64,000 nt of DNA from Streptomyces sp. Ag109_O5-1 (GTDB lineage Bacteria > Actinomycetota > Actinomycetes > Streptomycetales > Streptomycetaceae): positions 10,974,001-11,038,000 of the forward strand of contig NZ_RKQF01000001.1 of the NCBI RefSeq assembly GCF_003814875.1, read 5' to 3'. Under the pieces are notes generated by a model that was given only the letters and a program-made list of their open reading frames with translations, ran no database searches and was not told the origin of the DNA. The first letter of the stretch is position 1. Each line of letters starts with the position of its first letter. The position numbers and the translations under genes were made by a program. Positions 1 to 8,751 of this stretch are shown one piece after another.

Positions 1-644
1 CCCAGGTGTCTCCCGGCGAGAGCGTGGCCGTCTTCGGGGCCGGCCCGGTCGGGCTGATGGCCGCGTACTCCGCGCTGCTGCGCGGTGCGGCCAAGGTGTT
101 CTCGGTCGACCGCGTGCCCGAGCGGCTCGCCAAGGCCGAGCAGATCGGAGCGATCCCGATCGACTTCACCAAGGGCGACCCGGCGGCCCAGATCAAGGAA
201 CAGACCGGAGGCGAGGGAACGGACAAGGGCGTCGACGCCGTCGGCTATCAGGCCCAGGCGCACGACGCGAGCCACGAGGAACCCGCCATCGTCCTCAACG
301 CCCTCGTCGAGACGGTGCGGCCGACCGGTATGCACGGTGTGCCGGGCCTGTACGTCCCGTCCGACCCGGGCGGCCCCGACGAGCACGCCAAACACGGCCA
401 GCTGCTGGTCTCCATCGGCAGGATGTTCGAGAAGGGCCAGCGGATGGGCACCGGCCAGTGCAATGTGAAGCAGTACAACCGCCAGTTGCGTGACCTGATC
501 ATCGCAGGGCGGGCCAAGCCCAGCTTCGTGGTCTCCCACGAACTGCCACTGGAGGAAGCGCCGAGGGCGTACGAGAAGTTCGACCAGCGGATAGAGGGCT
601 ACACCAAGGTCGTCCTGCACCCCGGGCACGCTCTCGCGGCGTAG
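1..644 (+). CDS. fdhA: Glutathione-independent formaldehyde dehydrogenase, C-terminal part (5' end lies outside the window)
   Basis: This is the C-terminal half of a zinc-type medium-chain dehydrogenase. It is already in the coding frame at the first bases, so the true start lies upstream. The NAD-binding Rossmann motif GAGPVG is seen near the beginning, followed by the sequence around VDAVGYQAQAHD that is typical of glutathione-independent formaldehyde dehydrogenase. That enzyme oxidises formaldehyde (and other aldehydes) to the acid with tightly bound NAD in the cytoplasm. The catalytic zinc-ligand domain is not in the window. The gene ends at a TAG and is followed by a strong hairpin. The family call is from known sequence character. 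The substrate is inferred. Confidence 0.85.
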   Translation, partial: QVSPGESVAVFGAGPVGLMAAYSALLRGAAKVFSVDRVPERLAKAEQIGAIPIDFTKGDPAAQIKEQTGGEGTDKGVDAVGYQAQAHDASHEEPAIVLNALVETVRPTGMHGVPGLYVPSDPGGPDEHAKHGQLLVSIGRMFEKGQRMGTGQCNVKQYNRQLRDLIIAGRAKPSFVVSHELPLEEAPRAYEKFDQRIEGYTKVVLHPGHALAA

Positions 645-662
645 GACCGTCCACACACCCAC

Positions 663-691
663 GGCGGGCCGGCTCCCGTGCCCGGCCCGCC
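663..691. terminator. Hairpin terminator between convergent genes
   Basis: A perfect 10-bp stem (GGCGGGCCGG at 663-672 with CCGGCCCGCC at 682-691) with a 9-base loop lies just after the formaldehyde dehydrogenase stop. It also lies downstream of the convergent thioesterase gene, so it can serve both strands. A second small GC hairpin follows at about 690-703. Confidence 0.6.
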
Positions 692-735
692 CTTCGGCGG
701 GCGAGGTCTCCTCGACGGCATCGGCCGGGGTCCGG

Positions 736-1221
736 CTACGGGCGTCCGGCACCGTCCCCGCCCGGTTCGGCATCCGCGGAAGCCGCGGTGAGCGCGGCGA
801 CCCACTCGGCGGGCCAGGGCGCGCTGACCCGCTCCTCTCCCGGCTTTTCCGGTGGCACATGGACGACCGTGTACCGGCCGGACGCCGCGAGCCGACGCGG
901 CCGGCCGTCGGTCCTCTCGCCCCACACCTCGAACCGGAACGTCATCGAGGACGTCCCGATGCGTTCGACGGCGAGGATGGTCGTCACCTCCTGCTGGAAC
1001 CACAGCGGAGAGGCGAAGTCGACCTCGTAGCGCACCCGCGGTGCGGCACCGAAGTAGCCGACGACACCGTGCTCGCGGGCCAGCGCCGCCTCGGCCGCCT
1101 CCACGAACCGGACCACCGCCGAGTTGTGGTAGTGCCCGGAGGCGTCGGTGTCCGACCACTCCACGCGGCACCGGTGGACGGCACTGGCCAGTTCGGCGGG
1201 CGTATCCTCGGTGGATCTCAT
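736..1221 (-). CDS. Acyl-CoA thioesterase, hotdog fold (4-hydroxybenzoyl-CoA thioesterase type)
   Basis: The 161-residue protein has the hotdog thioesterase signature near residues 19-50: VEWSDTDASGHYHNSAVVRF. The Asp and the following aromatic/His region correspond to the active-site area of YbgC/4-HBT thioesterases. These cytoplasmic enzymes hydrolyse acyl- or aroyl-CoA esters. The C-terminal 20 residues are rich in Gly, Ala and Glu and look disordered. The gene diverges from the fumarylacetoacetase-family gene with only 88 bp between starts, which suggests shared control. The ATG at 1221 has only a weak upstream purine run. A TTGACT hexamer at 1251-1256 on this strand could be its -35 box. 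The substrate is unknown. An aromatic or dicarboxylic CoA is a guess from the neighbour. Confidence 0.8.
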   Translation of the reverse strand: MRSTEDTPAELASAVHRCRVEWSDTDASGHYHNSAVVRFVEAAEAALAREHGVVGYFGAAPRVRYEVDFASPLWFQQEVTTILAVERIGTSSMTFRFEVWGERTDGRPRRLAASGRYTVVHVPPEKPGEERVSAPWPAEWVAALTAASADAEPGGDGAGRP

Positions 1222-1309
1222 GTCTCGTATTTTTCACGGTCGTCATTTAAAGTCAATACGCTCGCCCGGTCGTGGGCGTGTCCGACCGCAACTGAGCGAA
1301 AGGGGCGAC

Positions 1310-2194
1310 GTGAAGCTTGCATCCCTCGCCGTCGACGGCGAGCGGCGATCCGGCGTCGTAGACAAGACCGGGCAGACGGTCACCGTGCTGCCCGCGGAGA
1401 TCGGCACCGTGGACGACATCGTCCGCGGCGGCCCGGAAGCCCTGGAGGCGGTCCGCGCCGCCGTGCCCGGTGTGCCCCTGGCCCTGTCCCAGGTCCGCCT
1501 GGAAGCCCCGCTGCACCGCTTCAACCGTGACATCCTGTGCACCGGCTGGAACTACTGGGACCACTTCGAGGAGTCGAGGGGGAAACGGGAGGGACAGGAC
1601 CCGGACAAGCGGCCCGAGCATCCCACCTTCTTCACCAAGGGCCCCGGCACCGTCATCGGCCCCGGCGACGACATCGCCTACGACCCCGACCTCTCCGCCA
1701 AGTGGGACTACGAGGCCGAGATCGCGCTCGTCATCGGCCGCGAGGGACGGTCGATCCCGGAGGAGAAGGCCCTGGACCACGTCTTCGGCTACCTCGTCGC
1801 CAACGACGTCTCCCAGCGTGACCTCCAGCGGGCACACGGCGGCCAGTGGCTCAAGGGCAAGAGCATCGACGCGACCATGCCGCTCGGGCCGTGGCTGACG
1901 ACCGCCGACGAGATCGACGACCTGACCGGCCTGCGGGTGCAGTGCGAGGTCGACGGCCGTCTGCTGCAGAACGCGACCAGCGGCCAGATGGCCTTCCCCA
2001 TCCCCAGGATCATCGCCGAGCTCAGCCGCGGCATGACCCTGCGTGCCGGGGACGTGGTCCTCACCGGCACGCCGAGCGGTATCGGCAGCGCCCGCGAACC
2101 GCAGATCTTCCTCGGCGACGGCGATCTCGTCGTCACCCGGGTCAGCGGTCTGGGGGAACTGTGCAACCGGGTGCGCCGGACCCGGCTCACCTGA
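1310..2194 (+). CDS. Fumarylacetoacetate hydrolase family protein (2-oxo acid hydrolase/hydratase)
   Basis: The 294-residue protein is a FAH-domain enzyme. A short N-terminal domain is followed by the catalytic barrel from about residue 75. The metal-binding acidic cluster is visible in DYEAEIALVIG, together with the conserved stretches ANDVSQRDLQ, LKGKSID and LTGTPSGIGSARE. Members cleave C-C bonds in 2,4-dioxo acids or hydrate 2-oxo-4-enoates during aromatic and amino acid breakdown, using Mg2+ or Mn2+. The start is taken as GTG at 1310 because AAAGGGG sits about 6 bases upstream. An in-frame extension upstream would overlap the divergent thioesterase and looks non-coding. The exact substrate cannot be read from the sequence. 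Confidence 0.85.
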   Translation: MKLASLAVDGERRSGVVDKTGQTVTVLPAEIGTVDDIVRGGPEALEAVRAAVPGVPLALSQVRLEAPLHRFNRDILCTGWNYWDHFEESRGKREGQDPDKRPEHPTFFTKGPGTVIGPGDDIAYDPDLSAKWDYEAEIALVIGREGRSIPEEKALDHVFGYLVANDVSQRDLQRAHGGQWLKGKSIDATMPLGPWLTTADEIDDLTGLRVQCEVDGRLLQNATSGQMAFPIPRIIAELSRGMTLRAGDVVLTGTPSGIGSAREPQIFLGDGDLVVTRVSGLGELCNRVRRTRLT

Positions 2195-2219
2195 CTCCGG
2201 CGCGCGACGCCCTACAGGC

Positions 2220-2243
2220 CGGCCGGGCCACCCGGCCCGGCCG
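2220..2243. terminator. Hairpin terminator between convergent genes
   Basis: A 10-bp perfect stem (CGGCCGGGCC at 2220-2229 with GGCCCGGCCG at 2234-2243) closes a 4-base loop. It lies between the stop codons of the FAH-family gene and the convergent MMPL gene, in the position expected of a bidirectional terminator. Confidence 0.6.
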
Positions 2244-2263
2244 ACCCGCCCCTCACATCGTTG

Positions 2264-4435
2264 CTAACCGCGACGCCCCGCCGGGGTGCTGTGGTCCCCG
2301 CCGGGCGCCGGAACGGAGCCGCCGGGTGCCGTGTCCGCCGTCGGCTCCGCCCGGTCGGCGTGGCCCGGCCACCAGGCCGCGTGGCCGATCAGCGCCGTGA
2401 GGCTCGGGGTGAAGAACATCGCCATCACGAACGCGGCGACCGCGATGCCGAAGGAGACCGCGAAACCCATCTCCGTGAGCAGTGCGTTGCCCGCGAGCAT
2501 CATCGTGGCGAAGGTCGCCGCCAGGATGAAGCCCGCCGCGGCCACCGTCGGACCCGCGTGCCGCAGCGCCATGCCGGCCGCCTCACGCGGCTCCCGGCCC
2601 TCACGGGCCTCCTCGCGGAGCCGGGCGATCATCAGGATGTTGTAGTCCGTGCCGATGGCGACCACGAAGAGATACATGATCACCGGGAGCATGAACATCA
2701 GCCCGGGCTTGCCCTGCGCCTCCTGGAAGATCCAGACCGTGGCACCGAGGGTGGCACCGAAGCCGAGCCCCACCGAGGCGATCAGGTACCAGGGAGCGAC
2801 CACACTGCGCAGCAGCAGCCCCAGGATCACCATGATCAGCAGGGCGGCGACGGGGAACACCGTCCGGTAGTCGTGGTTGACCGCGGAGTCGATGTCCTTG
2901 TAGATCGAGGACATCCCGCCGACCACCGCCTCGGTGCCCTCGGGCGCGTCGGCGTGCGCGACGTCACGCACCCGGCCCACCGCGTCGATCGCCTTGTCCG
3001 TGGACGCCTCGTACTTGAGGGTGACGGTGAAGTCCGCCGTGGTGCCGCCCTCGTTCACCTGGGTCATCCGGGCACTCGCGACACCGTCCACGGCGCCCAG
3101 CTTCTGCGCGTAGGCGTCGAAGGAGGACTTGTCCAGCGGCTTGCCGTCGGTGCTGGACAGATAGACGTCGGTGGGCGCGGCGGCACCCGCCGAGTACGCC
3201 TTCTGCATCTCGTCCTGGACGACCATGGACTCCTTGGTCTTCGGCATCGAGCCCGACGCCAGGTCGAACGTGGCGTGGTAGCCCAGCGTGCCCAGCGACA
3301 GCATGACCAGAACGGCGCCGGAGACCGCGGCGGTCAGCGCCGGGCGGCGCTGCACCCCACGGCCCAGGGCCGCGAAACGGGCGTTGGCCGGCTCCTGCTG
3401 CCAGGACTTCGAGGGCCAGAACACCTTCGGGCCGATGAGCGAGACCACGGCCGGGATCAGGGTCAGGCCCGCGACCAGCGTGACCGAGACCGCGATGGCC
3501 AGCGCCGGCCCCATCTGCTTCAGGAAGCCCAGCGTGGACAGCACCAGCGCGAGGAAGGCGATGATGACCGCGCCGGCCGCCGAGGCGATCGCCTCGCCGA
3601 CCCGGCCGACCGCGTTGACCATGGCCTGCTTGGGTTCGTCACCCGCGCGCAGGCGTTCGCGGTAACGGAACATCAGGAACAGGAAGTAGTCCGTGCCCAC
3701 ACCGAAGAGCACGACGATCAGGATCGACGAGACGGAACTGTTGGCCTGCAGATCGAACAGCTTGGTGGCGTACGCGATCAGCCCGTTGGCGATCGCCGAC
3801 ACCAGGCCGATCAGGATCAGCGGCAGGAAGGCGAGGATCGGCGCCCGGAAGATGATCAGCAGGGTCACCAGGATGATCGCGAAGGTCCCGATGCCGATCA
3901 GCGCCTCGCCGCGCTTGGACGAGTCCTGCTGGTCCAGGGCCTGCGCGGCCGAACCGCCCAGTCTGGCCTCCAGGCCGGTGCCCTTGACCAGTTGCCCGAG
4001 GTCGTCGCGCAACACCTTGGCGGCGTCCGCCTGTACGGGCTGGCCCGCGTTCTTGCTGTCCATCTGCACCAGGGTCAGGGTGTACCTGCCGTCCTTGGAC
4101 GGCTGGCCGGGGACGACCTTCTGTAGCTGATCGATGTGCTTGCCGCCCAGTTCGGTGGTGATCCGGGCGACGGTCTGTTTGTCCTCGGCGGTGAGCCTGC
4201 CGCCGTCGGTGCGCTGGTACAGCGCGATCGCGGCCGGGGTGAAGGCGCTGGGGAACGCCTTCGCCTGGAGGTCGGCCGCCTTGATGGACTCGTAACTCTT
4301 GGGCAGGAAACTGCTCTCGTCGCTGTTCGAGGGCAGGCTCGGGGCGGTGGCGACGATCGCCACCGCCGCGATCAGCCATGCCACGATCGTCCAGACTGGA
4401 TGTCGGACGACGGCACTGCCAATTCGTCGGAACAT
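2264..4435 (-). CDS. MMPL-family (RND superfamily) membrane transporter
   Basis: The protein of about 723 residues has the MMPL layout. One N-terminal membrane helix (TIVAWLIAAVAIVATAP) is followed by a large extracytoplasmic loop, a bundle of about five helices around residues 180-370, a second loop, and a second bundle around residues 515-685. The motifs GVGTDYFLFLMFRYRE and AIGTDYNILMIARLREE carry the Gly-Thr-Asp-Tyr residues of the proton relay in each half. Such proteins export lipids, polyketides or other hydrophobic compounds across the plasma membrane. The ATG at 4435 is preceded by AGGAGG at good spacing, so an N-terminal extension beginning further out is rejected. The protein ends in a Pro/Gly-rich cytoplasmic tail. 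Its cargo is unknown. Confidence 0.88.
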   Translation of the reverse strand: MFRRIGSAVVRHPVWTIVAWLIAAVAIVATAPSLPSNSDESSFLPKSYESIKAADLQAKAFPSAFTPAAIALYQRTDGGRLTAEDKQTVARITTELGGKHIDQLQKVVPGQPSKDGRYTLTLVQMDSKNAGQPVQADAAKVLRDDLGQLVKGTGLEARLGGSAAQALDQQDSSKRGEALIGIGTFAIILVTLLIIFRAPILAFLPLILIGLVSAIANGLIAYATKLFDLQANSSVSSILIVVLFGVGTDYFLFLMFRYRERLRAGDEPKQAMVNAVGRVGEAIASAAGAVIIAFLALVLSTLGFLKQMGPALAIAVSVTLVAGLTLIPAVVSLIGPKVFWPSKSWQQEPANARFAALGRGVQRRPALTAAVSGAVLVMLSLGTLGYHATFDLASGSMPKTKESMVVQDEMQKAYSAGAAAPTDVYLSSTDGKPLDKSSFDAYAQKLGAVDGVASARMTQVNEGGTTADFTVTLKYEASTDKAIDAVGRVRDVAHADAPEGTEAVVGGMSSIYKDIDSAVNHDYRTVFPVAALLIMVILGLLLRSVVAPWYLIASVGLGFGATLGATVWIFQEAQGKPGLMFMLPVIMYLFVVAIGTDYNILMIARLREEAREGREPREAAGMALRHAGPTVAAAGFILAATFATMMLAGNALLTEMGFAVSFGIAVAAFVMAMFFTPSLTALIGHAAWWPGHADRAEPTADTAPGGSVPAPGGDHSTPAGRRG

Positions 4436-4735
4436 GCGGAAGGTCCTCCTGGGTAGGAAGATCACCGCAGCCCGGGGAGCGGACCCTGGCATCGGCGACC
4501 CCGACCGGCACGCATCCAACGAGCCGGTCGCATGGTTGTCTTGAGGTCATATCGTAGGGATCACACAGGAAGAGCGGTCCAGTGGATTTCGGGTGGCTGA
4601 TTTCGTGCGGCTCCCGGACACCGCGGCTCGACTCCGCGCATCAGGGCGGCCCCTCACTAGAATTCCGGTCATGGCGTCCTCGCCCACCAGGCGGCTCTCC
4701 CGGCGCCGGCGTCCGGTACGAGGAGGTCCGCGATC
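4436..4735. other. Divergent intergenic region between MMPL transporter and xdhC
   Basis: About 300 bp without a supported gene. It should hold both divergent promoters. A TAGAAT hexamer at 4658-4663 could be the -10 box of xdhC, but no good -35 is spaced to it. Ribosome-binding sites at both ends (AGGAGG before each start) are clear. No operator palindrome was recognised. Confidence 0.5.
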
Positions 4736-5740
4736 ATGCGCGAACTGGCGGAAACGGCACGGCAGTGGGCGGCCCGGGGCCGTACGGGAGTCCTCGCCCG
4801 CCCCGTCACCGAGCAGGGCTTCGGCCCCCGGCACCCCACCGACGCGATCCTGATCGACGAGGGCGGAGACTGCCACGGCACCCTGTACCGCGGTGCTTTC
4901 GACGCCCATCTCGCCACCGAGGCGGCCGCCCTGACGGCAGGGCACACGGCACGCGTCTGCGCGGTGTCCGTCCACGACGAGGAGGTGAAACGGGCCGGCC
5001 TGACCTGCGGCGGACGGGCCGACGTCCTGCTCCAGCCCCTTGCGGCGATCCCCGCCCGCTGGTGGACCCTGCTGGCCGAGGGAGCCGACGCGGCACTGAT
5101 CACCAGACTGGACGCCGGCCGGACCCGGGCGGTCAGCTTCGTTGCCGCACCGGACGACGGCACCGTGGCACAAGGGCCCGTCCAGGCCATGGAAAGGGCC
5201 CGCGAACTCCTCGCCCGCCGAAGGGCCGGCCGCGAGACCCACGCCACCGACGCCGGACTCGTCCTCATCGAGACCTTCCCGGCCGTACCGCACCTCGTCA
5301 TCGCCGGCGGCGGCGAACTCGCCGAACTCCTGGCCGCCCAGGCACACCTGCTGGGCTGGCAGGCGACCGTGACGGTCACCGCCCAGGACACCGTCAAGCT
5401 GCTCGCCGACCGTCCGGCCGCGGCCTGTCTGATCGTCCTCAGCCATGAGCCGGACGTCGACATCCCCGCCCTGCACACCGCACTGACCGGCGGTGCCGCC
5501 TACGTCGGCGCGCTGGGCTCACGACGCACACAGGCCCGCCGAGCCCAGGCCCTCACCGAGGCCGGCCTCGACGACGCCCACCTCGGGCGCATCCACGGCC
5601 CGATCGGCCTCGACCTCGGCGCCCGCACCCCGGCCGAGACGGCACTGGCGATCTGCGCCGAGGTGCTCGCCGCCCTCGACGGACGCGAGGTCAGGATCCT
5701 GCGCGAGCAGACCGGGCCGACCGGTGCGATCGGTGACTGA
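4736..5740 (+). CDS. xdhC: XdhC/CoxI-family molybdoenzyme maturation protein
   Basis: The 334-residue protein has the two-part XdhC layout. The N-terminal XdhC_CoxI domain (about residues 1-80) includes the LTCGGRADVLLQP element with its conserved Cys. The C-terminal Rossmann-like XdhC_C domain starts around HLVIAGGGELAELLA and includes YVGALGSRRTQARRAQ and GPIGLDLGARTPAETALAI. Family members bind molybdenum cofactor, promote its sulfuration and insert it into xanthine dehydrogenase or CO dehydrogenase-type enzymes. AGGAGG precedes the ATG. It is an orphan here: no molybdopterin hydroxylase subunit lies in the window, so its client enzyme must be elsewhere. Confidence 0.85.
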   Translation: MRELAETARQWAARGRTGVLARPVTEQGFGPRHPTDAILIDEGGDCHGTLYRGAFDAHLATEAAALTAGHTARVCAVSVHDEEVKRAGLTCGGRADVLLQPLAAIPARWWTLLAEGADAALITRLDAGRTRAVSFVAAPDDGTVAQGPVQAMERARELLARRRAGRETHATDAGLVLIETFPAVPHLVIAGGGELAELLAAQAHLLGWQATVTVTAQDTVKLLADRPAAACLIVLSHEPDVDIPALHTALTGGAAYVGALGSRRTQARRAQALTEAGLDDAHLGRIHGPIGLDLGARTPAETALAICAEVLAALDGREVRILREQTGPTGAIGD

Positions 5741-5772
5741 CGCAGATACCCGGGTGGTGCGAGGAGCGGGTT

Positions 5773-5814
5773 CGTAAATACAACTCTGATGAGCTTTCTG
5801 ATCTCGTATTTGCG
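5773..5814. promoter_or_regulatory. Imperfect inverted repeat upstream of the amidotransferase gene
   Basis: CGTAAATAC at 5773-5781 is mirrored by GTATTTGCG at 5806-5814 (8 of 9 pairs), 50 bp before the GTG start of the next gene and in an unusually AT-rich patch. It may be an operator or a hairpin. The function is inferred only from position and symmetry. Confidence 0.3.
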
Positions 5815-5864
5815 GCTCCCTTCGGTCGCTGTCCGGGTACGGTCGTGCGGGAGGTGGTCGGCCC

Positions 5865-6540
5865 GTGATCCAGATCGTGGAACACACACCGCAGGAAGGC
5901 CCGTACGCCATCGGAACCGCACTGGAGGCGGCCGGGCTGCCGCTGCGGGTCTGCCGGACCTGGGCCGGCGACCCGGTGCCGCACACCACGGACGGACTGG
6001 CGGCCCTGGTGGTGATGGGCGGACCGATGGCCGCCTACGCCGACTTCCCCAGCCGTACGGCGGAACTGGCGCTGCTGCGTGCCGCGCTGGAGGCCGAGGT
6101 CCCGGTGCTCGGCGTGTGCCTGGGCGCCCAGCTGCTGGCCGTCGCGGCCGGCGGCACCGCCCGGCCCGGCACCGGAGCGCAGATCGGCTGGGGCGACGTA
6201 CGGACGGCGGCGGCCGCCCCCGCCGACCCGCTGTTCGCCGGCGCCCCCGGCCGACTGCGCGTGCTCCACTGGCACCGCGACACCATGGACCTCTCGGCCG
6301 AAGCGATCCTCCTGGCGTCCTGCGACCGCTACCCGGTCCAGGCGTTCCGGATCGGCCGCTCGGCCTGGGGCACCCAGTTCCACCTGGAAGTGGACGAGCC
6401 GGCGGTCGAGGCCTTCGCCGGGGCCTTCCCCGAGGAAGCGGCTGCCGCGCCCGGCCTGCTGGAGTCCGCGCCCACCGAACTGGCCGCCCCTGGCCCGGCA
6501 CCGCGACGACATCTTCAAACGCTTCGCCGCCTTCGTCGCG
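5865..6540 (+). pseudogene. Class I glutamine amidotransferase (GATase1) domain, interrupted by a frameshift
   Basis: The N-terminal 210 residues are a class I glutamine amidotransferase like those of the GMP-synthase-related family. GVCLGAQLLA holds the nucleophile Cys in a nucleophile elbow, and the HLEV region supplies the triad His. GGAGG precedes the GTG at 5865. The frame is lost in a CCCC run at 6487-6490. Removing one C restores a continuous family-like ending (A-A-L-A-R-H-R-D-D-I-F-K-R-F). The restored frame then runs without a stop, and without any ATG, GTG or TTG, straight into the methyltransferase domain. As written the frame instead drifts to a late stop. The cause may be a true mutation or a base-calling error in the C run. 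Confidence 0.7.
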
Positions 6541-7221
6541 GGCCGGTCCGAACAGACGACGACCCGTGCCTTCTTCACCCGGCGCGCGGCCACCTGGGAG
6601 GACCGCTTCACCGACGACGGCCCCCGGTACGCGGCGGCGGTCGGCCGGATGGGCCTGCGCCCCGGGCAGCGCGTCCTCGACCTGGGCTGCGGGACCGGCC
6701 GGGCGCTCCCCGCGCTGCGCGCACAGGTCGGTGTCGACGGCATGGTCTCCGGCGTCGACCTCACACCCGCGATGCTCCGGGCGGCCCTTCGCGAAGGCCG
6801 GGACGCGGACGGGCAGTTGCTGCTCGCCGACGCCTGCCGGCTGCCGCTGCGGACCGGCGCGGCGGACGCCGTCTTCAGCGCCGGCCTGATCAACCACGTC
6901 CCCGACCCCGCCGCGGCGCTGCGCGAATGGGCCAGGGTGACCACTCCCGACGGCGTACTCCTCCTCTTCCACCCGTCCGGCCGTGCCGAGCGCGCCGCCC
7001 GCCACGGACGCCCCCTGGACCCGGACGACCTGACGGCCGAGGAGAACCTCACCCCCGCCCTGCGGGTGGCAGGCTGGCACATCGAGGTCTACGAGGACGC
7101 CCGGCACCACTTCCTGGCACGCGCGACCGCACCCGCACCCTCGTCTGAGCACACCGCCCGCCGGCCCCGACACCCGCCCCGCCTTCTGTACGGCAGGGGC
7201 CCGGTCGGCGACCATCGGTGA
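6541..7221 (+). CDS. Class I SAM-dependent methyltransferase domain, read in frame from the amidotransferase
   Basis: From FFTRRAATWEDRF onward this is a Rossmann-fold methyltransferase. VLDLGCGTGRALPALR is motif I (SAM binding), GVDLTP marks the end of strand 2, and INHVPDPAAALREWAR is the post-motif region. The conserved domain begins before any possible start codon: the first ATG in frame (6649) would remove the first helix. The domain is therefore most simply the second half of an amidotransferase-methyltransferase fusion of about 450 residues. The last 25 residues, rich in Arg and Pro, look like an unconserved tail. The methyl acceptor is unknown. Confidence 0.65.
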   Translation, partial: GRSEQTTTRAFFTRRAATWEDRFTDDGPRYAAAVGRMGLRPGQRVLDLGCGTGRALPALRAQVGVDGMVSGVDLTPAMLRAALREGRDADGQLLLADACRLPLRTGAADAVFSAGLINHVPDPAAALREWARVTTPDGVLLLFHPSGRAERAARHGRPLDPDDLTAEENLTPALRVAGWHIEVYEDARHHFLARATAPAPSSEHTARRPRHPPRLLYGRGPVGDHR

Positions 7222-7329
7222 CATGATCCGCCGACCGCACCGCGCCCCCGCTCCCGCGGGCGCCCGTGGCCGGCGCCGGTTCCGCCCCGAAGCCTCATGT
7301 CGCGCGCACCCCGACCGAAAGGCCGAACC

Positions 7330-8727
7330 ATGTCGACGATCAGTCAATGGCAGCTGCGGGCCGCGTTCGCGGTGCGGTTGTCGGAGATGTACGGGCAGGA
7401 GGTTCCCGCCTACACGACGCTGGTGGACGTCTCCCGCGAGGTCAACGAGGACGTCCTGCGCGCGCAGGGAGCCGACGCCGAACGCCTCGGGTCCATCGGC
7501 CGGGTGACCGCGGAGCGGCACGGAGCCATCCGCGTCGGCACCCCGCGGGAACTCCAGCAGGTCGCCCGCGTCTTCGGTGCCCTCGGTATGCACCCCGTCG
7601 GCTTCTACGACCTGCGGGAGGCCGCGGCCAGCGCCGTCCCCGTCGTCTCCACCGCCTTCCGCCCGATCGACGGCGAGGAACTCGCCCGCAACCCCTTCAG
7701 GGTGTTCACCTCGATGCTCACCCCGGCCGACCCCCGCTTCTTCGACGCCGGCCTGCGCGCACGTCTGGAGACCTTCCTCGCCGGCCGTCAGCTCTTCCCG
7801 CCGGAGCTGCTCACGCTGGCCGACCGCGCCGCGGCCGAGCGTGAACTGCCGGAGGACGACGCCGAGCGCTTCCTCCGACTGGCCGTCAGCGTCTTCGAGT
7901 TGTCGAAGGAACCGGTGGACCGTGCCTGGTACCGGACCCTGGAACAGGTCTCCGCCGTCGCCGCCGACATCGGCGGCGTCCGCAGCACGCACATCAACCA
8001 CCTCACCCCGCGCGTCCTGGACATCGACGAGCTGTACCGCCGGATGACGGACCGCGGCATCGAGATGATCGACACCATCCAGGGCCCACCGGCCTGGAAG
8101 GGCCCGGACGTCCTGCTGCGCCAGACCTCCTTCCGCGCCCTGGCCGAACCCCGCCCGATGCGCGCCGAGGACGGCAGCGTCGTCGGCGGCGAACTGCGGG
8201 TCCGCTTCGGCGAGGTCGAGGCCCGCGGCATCGCCCTCACCCGTACCGGACGGGCCCTGTACGACGAACTCCTTGGCCATGTCGACGAGTTGGCGTCCCG
8301 GAGCCCCGTCGAGAGCCGCCACGACATCGCGCGTGCCGTGTGGGAGCGCCATATGCCCGGCAGCGAGGAAGAACTCGCGGCCGAGGGACTGGCGTACTTC
8401 ACCTACCGCCTCGCCGACGACCGGCCGAGTGACGCCGCCACACCGCCCGCCGGTCTCGCCGAACTGGTGCGGCAGGGCTGGGTGCGCGCCGAGCCCATCG
8501 TCTACGAGGACTTCCTGCCCCGCTCCGCCGCCGGCATCTTCCAGTCCAACCTCAGCGGCCAGGGCACCCGCGACAACGAACAGACGGGCGCCGCCTACGA
8601 CGCCGACTGGCTCTCCGGCGCCGTCGAACGCGAGGTCCTCGACCCCTTCGCCCTCTACGAGCAGCAGCAGAACCGCTCCCTCGCCCATGTCGCCCGCTCG
8701 CTCGGCCTCACCACCACCCTCCGCTGA
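7330..8727 (+). CDS. hglS: 2-oxoadipate dioxygenase/decarboxylase (HglS, DUF1338 family)
   Basis: The 465-residue protein matches the DUF1338/YdcJ family of VOC-fold Fe(II) enzymes. HglS converts 2-oxoadipate to D-2-hydroxyglutarate in lysine breakdown. Candidate metal ligands are His64 (in ERHGAIR), His221 or His224 (in STHINHLTPR) and Glu295 (in FGEVEARG). Their spacing fits the His-His-Glu set known for this family. The ATG at 7330 follows AAAGG and fits the family N-terminus (SQWQLRAAF). A longer in-frame start 33 bp upstream looks less likely. The next gene, 24 bp downstream, is an ALDH7 dehydrogenase of the same pathway, which strongly supports the assignment. Confidence 0.88.
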   Translation: MSTISQWQLRAAFAVRLSEMYGQEVPAYTTLVDVSREVNEDVLRAQGADAERLGSIGRVTAERHGAIRVGTPRELQQVARVFGALGMHPVGFYDLREAAASAVPVVSTAFRPIDGEELARNPFRVFTSMLTPADPRFFDAGLRARLETFLAGRQLFPPELLTLADRAAAERELPEDDAERFLRLAVSVFELSKEPVDRAWYRTLEQVSAVAADIGGVRSTHINHLTPRVLDIDELYRRMTDRGIEMIDTIQGPPAWKGPDVLLRQTSFRALAEPRPMRAEDGSVVGGELRVRFGEVEARGIALTRTGRALYDELLGHVDELASRSPVESRHDIARAVWERHMPGSEEELAAEGLAYFTYRLADDRPSDAATPPAGLAELVRQGWVRAEPIVYEDFLPRSAAGIFQSNLSGQGTRDNEQTGAAYDADWLSGAVEREVLDPFALYEQQQNRSLAHVARSLGLTTTLR

Positions 8728-8751
8728 CCCGCCACCCCCTGGAGGACCACG

